Shown here: piece after piece, positions 58,790-64,000 of the stretch
Numbering within the stretch: position 1 is the stretch's first letter
Layout: every line of letters starts with the position of its first letter
Source: Semisulcospira habei
Taxonomy: Eukaryota > Mollusca > Gastropoda > Semisulcospiridae
NCBI GenBank assembly: GCA_036245525.1
Contig: BTPG01000004.1
Span: forward strand, 209,012,325 to 209,076,324
Direction of reading: 5' to 3'
DNA length: 64,000 nucleotides
Notes under the pieces: generated by a model
The model's database searches: none
The model's input: the letters and a program-made list of their open reading frames with translations, nothing else
Told to the model about the DNA's origin: nothing
Position numbers and translations under genes: made by a program

Positions 58790-58948
58790 AATAAGGGCAC
58801 GACCGTTTTTACCATCGGAGTGGGCAACTACAACCTTCAAGAGATCCAAGCGGTGGCCACTGAACCAAAATGCTCCCACGTATTCACGCTGCCTGATTCT
58901 CCTTCATCCGATCAATTCTGAAAGAAATTCAAAAGAGCACATGCGAAG
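58790..58948 (+). CDS. vWA/CBM14 gene exon 6: end of vWA domain, one-base frameshift
   Basis: Acceptor attacag, phase 0. It begins NKGTTVFTIGVGNYNLQEI, the typical penultimate vWA strand. After HVFTLPD the frame meets a stop at 58919-58921, but the -1 frame from 58897 reads a typical vWA last helix (SFIRSILKEIQKSTCE) to the gtattt donor. One base appears to be missing at about 58896. Downstream exon phases agree with the restored frame. Confidence 0.85.
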
Positions 58949-59069
58949 GTATTTATTTAAGCACACCTCTTCATTTGTGTAAATGCAGTTAATCAAGCAA
59001 ACGCAAAAACATGAGACTGCTAGACAAAAAGGTCATCTCGTGTATATTACTTGTATACTCACGTATACA

Positions 59070-59185
59070 TTCTTCTTGAAAAAAAAGTATATTCATGAGC
59101 AAAAGAAATGCGACATTTTTGGAATCATCATTCCAAAAAGGTCGCATTTCTTTTGCTCATGAATGTACTTTATATTCAAGAAGAA
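59070..59185. repeat. Family G palindrome
   Basis: TTCTTCTTGAA ... TTCATGAGCAAAAGAAATGC with inverted copies; centre GGAATCATCATTCC. Confidence 0.87.
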
Positions 59186-59707
59186 TATGCCTTTGATTAT
59201 CAATGAGTATCGTTTCTTTTTTTACGGAAAAAGGGAAAGAGAAGGGCTGAAGAAATACAGGGCAGAATGCGGAATCTGTGTAAGCCGCGTATATTAACCC
59301 CTTGAATGCTGGTCACGATCCCGTTCGGTGTAAAAGAAGCGTAACCACGGGTCTTTTCGCCGAGTGGTATCGTCATCGGAAGTCATGAGGTCACAAAAAT
59401 CAAAGACTGAGAAGAGAGAAATACAAATTTTAAAAAATGTATAAATTTGTCCACGGCAAAACAGTGGGGTACGGTTTTGCGGGCTTACAAAAAAGATACA
59501 TTTTAATTGCGACAAAATCTGACGTGATCGTACAAATCTGACGTGATCGTACACGCATTATTAGAGGTTACGATTACGTCGAACGACTCCCAACAACGAA
59601 CGAGAGCGAAGATGGTGGATAACCTGTACCAGAAGTATAGACAACACTCTAAGCATCTCCAAGAGGGATAGATCCTCATGAGCCCTCAGGTTGGAGTCCT
59701 GTGCTTA

Positions 59708-59813
59708 TGGAACAAGCCGGTTATCCACCGTGACTTCGTCAGTTCAGAACAAAAAGGTTGCAACCTTTTTGTTCTGAACTGACGAAGTCACGGTGGATAA
59801 CCAGCTTGTTCCA
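59708..59813. repeat. Perfect foldback, 106 bp
   Basis: Arms of about 52 bp (TGGAACAAGCCGGTTATCCA / TGGATAACCAGCTTGTTCCA) meet at GGTTGCAACC; only one or two mismatches. Confidence 0.9.
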
Positions 59814-59842
59814 TTGACGAAACCTCACAAAATGTGTTTCAG

Positions 59843-59946
59843 CTAGTCTGGCGTTCACCAACTCCACACCCGCAAAGGGGGAGATTCCGACTGAAGGCTG
59901 TGAGACCAACACCTTTACCACAGTGCCCGGCAGTAACTACACCATT
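59843..59946 (+). CDS. vWA/CBM14 gene exon 7: linker
   Basis: Acceptor gtttcag at 59841-59842, phase 1 in; donor gtcagt after ACC ATT, phase 0 out. It reads SLAFTNSTPAKGEIPTEGCE and ends VPGSNYTI. There are two potential N-glycosylation sites. The exon starts 30 bases after a 106-bp perfect palindrome. The donor was chosen over a later GT because it keeps the next exon in frame. Confidence 0.72.
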
Positions 59947-59957
59947 GTCAGTAACTG

Positions 59958-60199
59958 TTTAGTCCATTCACTATCGCCCACTCACATTCAGAAAAATGCG
60001 AACACCAACCCATCTTGCAAGAGGACTAGATCCTCTTGAGCCTCCGCAGTTGCAGAGGCTCAAGAGGATCTAGATCTCTTGCTGAAACCAAGCTGAATCC
60101 ATGCTCCTTTGACGGCTCGGGATCTTTGGTTTGACGTTGAATTTACATTGCCGGATATTTAAACACACAGTCTGCTTTCACTGGCAATGAAGGGGTTAA
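59958..60199. repeat. Family C hairpin element
   Basis: TTTAGTCCATTCACTATCGC ... CTGGCAATGAAGGGGTTAA; core meets at CCTCCGCAGTTGCAGAGG, a compensated variant. Confidence 0.85.
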
Positions 60200-60567
60200 A
60201 GGTATCAGCCTTTTAGACCTGTGGATGTATGAACGGACGGATGGATAGATAGACAGATATGTCTGTGCATCCGTCCTCCATCCGTCCGTCCATTCACCAA
60301 TCCATACAACCATCCATGTCATTATCAATCCATCTTCCTGAGTCTTGCATTCATTTGCCGAGTTAATGTGAAGAACAAGAATAACACACATTTGTTGGAT
60401 ATACATTGCAAAAGATGATTCTCATCTGTGGTTTTAAATATGTACCGATCGTATTTGGGGAGCTGGATCAATTTAAATCATGTGGATAACCAATCAAGTG
60501 GCACAGCGATACATTTAGCCAATCATATTCACGCGCAAATACAACTTGCATCACTGAGGTGGGTTAT

Positions 60568-60781
60568 TTAACTCATTCTACCCCAGACACACCACATCAA
60601 GATAAGGATCGACCACGATAGTTCAAGGGTGATGTCAGAATAGCTTGGCGCCTAAGGGCGCCAAGCTATTCTGGCATCACCCTTGAACTATCATGGTCGA
60701 TCTGTGTCCTGCACTACACTGCAGTCTTCAGAGAACAACGGCAAAATTTGGGGATTTCGGTGTTGGGGTAGAATGGGTTAA
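60568..60781. repeat. Family B hairpin (AGAATAGC subtype)
   Basis: TTAACTCATTCTACCCCAGA ... TTGGGGTAGAATGGGTTAA; ends 20 bases before exon 8. Confidence 0.88.
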
Positions 60782-60800
60782 TCAAATTATTCGCCGCCAG

Positions 60801-61053
60801 GAAGCAAACGTCACTTGCGGTGTGCTCAACATTTTCGTGTCGACCTCTGACCCCCACCCCAACAATGCCGTGTACGACATGCGCTACACAGTGCTACCCG
60901 GCCAACCCACCCAGATAACCATCAACAGCTCCCTGCCAGCGGGGACAACTCTGTATATCACCGTAGTGGGGACGCAGTTGTCTTCCGTGATGTGGGCACA
61001 ACAAGGATGCATTGTGTCTGTGTGGACGCTGGCCGTTGCTCCCAAAGGACGAG
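60801..61053 (+). CDS. vWA/CBM14 gene exon 8: beta-rich domain
   Basis: Acceptor gccgccag, phase 0; donor gtcaga, phase 1. It reads EANVTCGVLNIFVSTSDPHP, then GTTLYITVVGTQ and GCIVSVWTLAV. The alternating hydrophobic pattern and paired Cys suggest a beta-sandwich, loosely like pre-peptidase C-terminal domains; that comparison is tentative. The family-B hairpin at 60568-60781 ends 20 bases before the acceptor. Confidence 0.84.
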
Positions 61054-61099
61054 GTCAGAAGTATGGACCGAAAATAAAAATGTTCTCGATGTCTACGCG

Positions 61100-61215
61100 C
61101 AATTTCTTTCGCAACCTAGTTCCGTAACGCAAGCTCCACGCGCGAGTTTGCCGCCGACTGGACAGGCAGAACTATGTGTGGAGTTTGCGTTACGGAACTC
61201 GGTTGGGAAAAAAAA
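61100..61215. repeat. Foldback, single copy seen
   Basis: GCGCAATTTCTTTCGCAACC ... inverted copy through AGTTCCGTAACGCAAGCTCC / GGAGTTTGCGTTACGGAACT; starts about 45 bases after the exon 8 donor. Confidence 0.75.
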
Positions 61216-61559
61216 AAAATTCGCACGCAAAACAGACGTAGATGAAGCAGGAAACTCACTCACCCACTCTCAAGCACGCACACACAGGAAATCAATCAGT
61301 ATGGGCCACAAATGCCTTTCGCTAGGTAACGATTCTGATTATTTATTTATTTTTATTTATTTTTGCATGTTCGTTCGTTCGTTTGTTTGTCTTTTTTAGG
61401 GGTGGGGGGTCGGGAGATGGGGTGGGAAGGGGGGGGGGGGTTGTGGTAGTGGTTGTGGTGTATCCCTTATTTCATTCGGATGACTTTTCACGTAGAAATG
61501 ACCAGTGACATTAATATCTTCGGTGATCGTCGTGTTCATTCCATTTTATCTGCTTCCAG

Positions 61560-61643
61560 ATGTGAAGGTGAAGTGTTTCGAGGATGGCGTGCTACGGCTG
61601 TGTACCAAACAAGACATCAAGAACGCTGGGCTGTGTGACGAAA
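61560..61643 (+). CDS. vWA/CBM14 gene exon 9: short Cys-rich linker
   Basis: Acceptor gcttccag; two bases complete Asp, then VKVKCFEDGVLRLCTKQD and NAGLCDE. The donor is gtaaga, phase 1. Three cysteines in 28 residues link the beta-rich part to the chitin-binding domains. Confidence 0.76.
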
Positions 61644-61667
61644 GTAAGAACCAACTCGTTTAAGTCG

Positions 61668-61748
61668 CCCCGCATCAATAGCAGCGGAAGTGACGTATAT
61701 CGTTGCCTCCGGCAACGCTATACGACACTTTCGCAGCTATTGGTGGGG
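61668..61748. repeat. Family F palindrome
   Basis: AATAGCAGCGGAAGTGACGT ... CGACACTTTCGCAGCTATTG around TTGCCTCCGGCAA. Confidence 0.8.
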
Positions 61749-61955
61749 AGCGCCATGACTGAGCTTAAGACCTTAATATGGGCCGACCTATGATTTTGGT
61801 CCTTACGGCTTCGCCGCGTCGTAAGGCCCAAAATCACAGAACAGCACACATTGTGACAAAATCGTGCTGTTCAGTTTTTCTCCATTGCTGAGTATAATGT
61901 ACTTTTGTAACATTTTTATTTTTTTAATTTATGAAACATGGCAAGTGTATTGGAA

Positions 61956-62053
61956 AGAAATTGTGCTGTAACTGTCTTTTCTAAGCGTGTATCTTTCTCC
62001 GTTGGGTACTTCTTTGCATTTTACACGCTTGGCAGTTACCTTTTTGGTCTGGA
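61956..62053. mobile_element. Family H 3' fragment with 13-bp target duplication
   Basis: Flanked by AAGTGTATTGGAA at 61943-61955 and 62054-62066. Its 3' part (TTACACGCTTGGCAGTTACC) equals the tail of the palindrome at 43015-43408. Confidence 0.8.
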
Positions 62054-62177
62054 AAGTGTATTGGAACAATGGCACTTTAACTATCGTTTTACAAACATAG
62101 TTTCATGTCATGCCCTTTTCTTTCAATCTTTTTATTTCATTTCATTTGAAATATACAGTTTCAGTAATCGTTATCTC

Positions 62178-62545
62178 ATTTCAACCCATTTGAACCCGAC
62201 GCACTACAGCAGGAGATGGATCGACCATGATAATTCATTGGCAATAGGGCTCGTGGGGTTAACTGGGTTAATTGCGTGTCATGTTAATTCATGACATTTT
62301 AATTAACCTGTTTAGCCCCGACGCCCTTCAGCAGGTGAGGGATCGACCATGATAATTCCAGGGTAGTGCCAGATTAGCTTGGCGCCATTAATTCCAGGGT
62401 ATTCCCAGATTAGCTTGGCGCCATTAGGCGCCAAGCTTATCTGGCACTACCTTGGAATTATCAGGATCGGTCCATTTCCTGCAACGGGTGCATAGTCGTT
62501 TGGTGACACCTCCAAAATGTGTCATTTCCGGTCAGGGGGTTAAAT
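62178..62545. repeat. Family B elements, two overlapping or rearranged copies
   Basis: A left end at 62178-62270 followed by a complete copy at 62302-62545. Within the second, ATTCCAGGGTATTCCCAGAT repeats the left-arm block next to the centre. Confidence 0.82.
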
Positions 62546-62598
62546 GGGATAATTGCGTGTCCTGTTACTTCATGTCATGACATTTCATTTCATTTCAG

Positions 62599-62896
62599 CT
62601 GTGAAAGACGAGGTGCAGAACCCGTGCACTACCGAGAAACTCGGGTTGGGCCTCCTTCGCTTCCCCCATCCGTATGACGGCACCAAGTTCCTTCAGTGCG
62701 ACATGTCCGGCAATATGTACATCACTTCCTGTCCCAGTAGCCTTCCTTTCAACAAGGACACCCTCCAGTGCGGGTTCTCTGGCGCAGGAGGAGGCAACTC
62801 TCAGGGAGGAGCGCCCCTGCCGAGTAACGGCCCTTGTACGCCCCAGGCTTTGGCGAGTGGGCAGTTCTATCACACTTACCCTGCGGATAAGACCAA
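62599..62896 (+). CDS. vWA/CBM14 gene exon 10: first CBM14 and start of the second
   Basis: Acceptor catttcag; donor gtgagt, phase 2. CBM14 number 1 runs from NPCTTEK through PHPYDGTKFLQCD and ITSCPSSLPFN to LQCGF, with the usual Cys spacing and the aromatic residues before 'QCD'. A Gly/Ser-rich linker follows, then CBM14 number 2 begins at GPCTPQALASGQFYHTYPAD. CBM14 domains bind chitin. Confidence 0.93.
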
Positions 62897-62899
62897 GTG

Positions 62900-63185
62900 A
62901 GTTGGAGCTGTTGGTCGGTCGGTCTGTTGGGGGGTTGGCTGATCGATTGGTAGCCGGGTTAGTTGTTTTTTGTTTTTTTTCTTTTGGTGTTTTTTTTTTT
63001 GGGTAGTCTTGCTGACAAAATGGTTGTTTGGTTATTTTTTTTTTTAATTTTTTGGTAGTCTGGCTGACAGGTTGGTTAGTCGGTCGGTTGTTTGGTTGGT
63101 TGGTTGTTGGTAGGCTGGCTGACTGCCTAGTTGGTTGGTTGGTGGGATGGCCCGTCGTTCGGCTTGCTTGGTAGGTTGGTTGGTT
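62900..63185. repeat. TTGGT/GGTC-rich low complexity
   Basis: GGTCGGTCGG and GGTTGGTTGG units with poly-T runs. Confidence 0.88.
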
Positions 63186-63279
63186 ATATTTCACTCATTA
63201 TTTTGTCAAGCCATTTACATGCTGGGCAGTCACTGCACACTCCAAGACCCGGCTGAAATTTTAAAATGTGGGGGCTGAT

Positions 63280-63410
63280 CTCAGGAAACTACATTACAGT
63301 TCACCAGATCGATCAAGAAGGATGGTTCAAGAGTGATGCCGGAATAGCTTCGCACCCCTTGGTGCCAAGCTATTCTGGAACCACACTTGAACTAACACAT
63401 TCAACCCCAG
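63280..63410. repeat. Family B hairpin (AGAATAGC subtype), degenerate
   Basis: GATGGTTCAAGAGTGATGCC ... CCAAGCTATTCTGGAACCAC. Confidence 0.75.
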
Positions 63411-63605
63411 GGCCGGAATCCCCAAATTTTGAAGTTGTCCTCTGAAGGACTGTATTACAATTCTAGAGACAGAGCGAGCATGACAGTTCAAGGGTGGTGC
63501 CAGAATAGCTTCGCGCCTATGGGCGCCAAGTTATTCTGGCACTACCCTTGAACTATCATGCTCGAGCCATGTCTTGCTGTGGTGTGTCGGGGCTGAATGA
63601 GTTAA
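63405..63605. repeat. Family B hairpin (AGAATAGC subtype)
   Basis: CAACCCCAGGGCCGGAATCC ... GTCGGGGCTGAATGAGTTAA; 63 bases before exon 11. Confidence 0.83.
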
Positions 63606-63667
63606 CATGGTCAGCTGATACCTTGTTTGTGTTCCTAACCTCACTGGTTTATTCTTTGTCACTACAG

Positions 63668-63988
63668 GTTCATCCAGTGCGACGAGTGGGGAGGGGCGTG
63701 GATCATGCCGTGTGCCCCTGCTACCGTGTGGTCTCAGACCGTCTACACCTGCATCCACCCTCCCTCCCCCGCCACCCCACCCCCTCTTCCTCCTCCTCCT
63801 CAGTCGTCTGTACCGGCCCGAACCAGTACCGTGCAAATCCATGCGACCACACCGTGTTTTACCAGTGCGATGCGTCTCTGCAGGCCCATCTCATGCACTG
63901 CCCGCAAGGGTTGTTCTTCGATCCCATATACTCGGTGTGTGTCAACCAGGATCTGCAGCCCCCATCCCCGGCCAGCTGCTCTGGCTAG
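63668..63988 (+). CDS. vWA/CBM14 gene exon 11 (terminal): end of second and whole third CBM14, frameshifted
   Basis: Acceptor actacag; the first base completes Lys, then FIQCDEWGGAWIMPC and TVYTCIHPPS close CBM14 number 2. A Pro-rich linker coded by C-rich repeats follows. CBM14 number 3 (CTGPNQYRANPCDHTVFYQC, then HCPQGLFFDPIYSVC) lies in the -1 frame and stops TAG at 63986-63988. One base appears to be missing between about 63756 and 63806, inside runs of C and CCT. The unshifted frame has no cysteine pattern. Confidence 0.9.
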   Translation, partial: VHPVRRVGRGVDHAVCPCYRVVSDRLHLHPPSLPRHPTPSSSSSSVVCTGPNQYRANPCDHTVFYQCDASLQAHLMHCPQGLFFDPIYSVCVNQDLQPPSPASCSG

Positions 63989-64000
63989 ATAAATGCATGG

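Overview
This is eukaryotic nuclear DNA. It has split genes with GT-AG introns, dense microsatellites and many non-LTR retrotransposons, SINEs, solo LTRs and foldback elements. The gene content (an animal core fucosyltransferase, a four-exon fatty-acid-binding protein, and a secreted vWA protein with three chitin-binding domains of the kind found in shell matrices) points to a marine mollusc, probably a gastropod. That assignment is inference; no species can be read from the sequence.

Layout, all genes on the + strand. (1) 882-8942: the 3' two thirds of an alpha-1,6-fucosyltransferase (FUT8) gene in five exons. Its N-terminal exons lie left of the window. Its introns hold a 116-bp tandem array, a LINE 3' end and about 1.4 kb of CCAT/CCAC/CACG repeats. 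(2) 9-28 kb: a gene-poor block of nested mobile DNA with an L2-like LINE, three jockey/CR1-like LINE fragments, two related solo LTRs, SINEs and long GA tracts. (3) 28052-33668: a complete FABP gene with the classical four-exon structure; a nearly intact RTE-type LINE sits in intron 1. (4) 34-45 kb: repeats only, including a solo LTR with clear ends, a 155-bp satellite and an almost perfect 350-bp palindrome. (5) 45543-45899: an unidentified cysteine-containing terminal exon. (6) 49064-63988: an 11-exon secreted protein with a signal peptide, a lysozyme/transglycosylase-like domain, a vWA domain, a beta-rich region and three CBM14 chitin-binding domains; it ends at the window edge.

The most striking feature is the density of hairpin elements. 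At least three palindromic families (here A, about 90 bp; B, about 150-215 bp; C, about 200-220 bp) and one non-palindromic 152-bp unit (I) begin and end with TTAA, with terminal sequence like TTAACCCTTTGRCTGCC. This suggests non-autonomous piggyBac-type MITEs. Some 35-40 such copies occur, some directly adjacent and sharing one TTAA. Further foldback families (D, E, F, G, H and singletons) lack the TTAA rule, and some have 13-16 bp target duplications suggesting retroposition.

Several coding exons carry single-base frameshifts (FUT8 near 1150; the vWA gene near 58896 and 63760-63805), as do the LINEs. They may be long-read consensus errors or real lesions, and should be resolved before any protein is predicted from this window.
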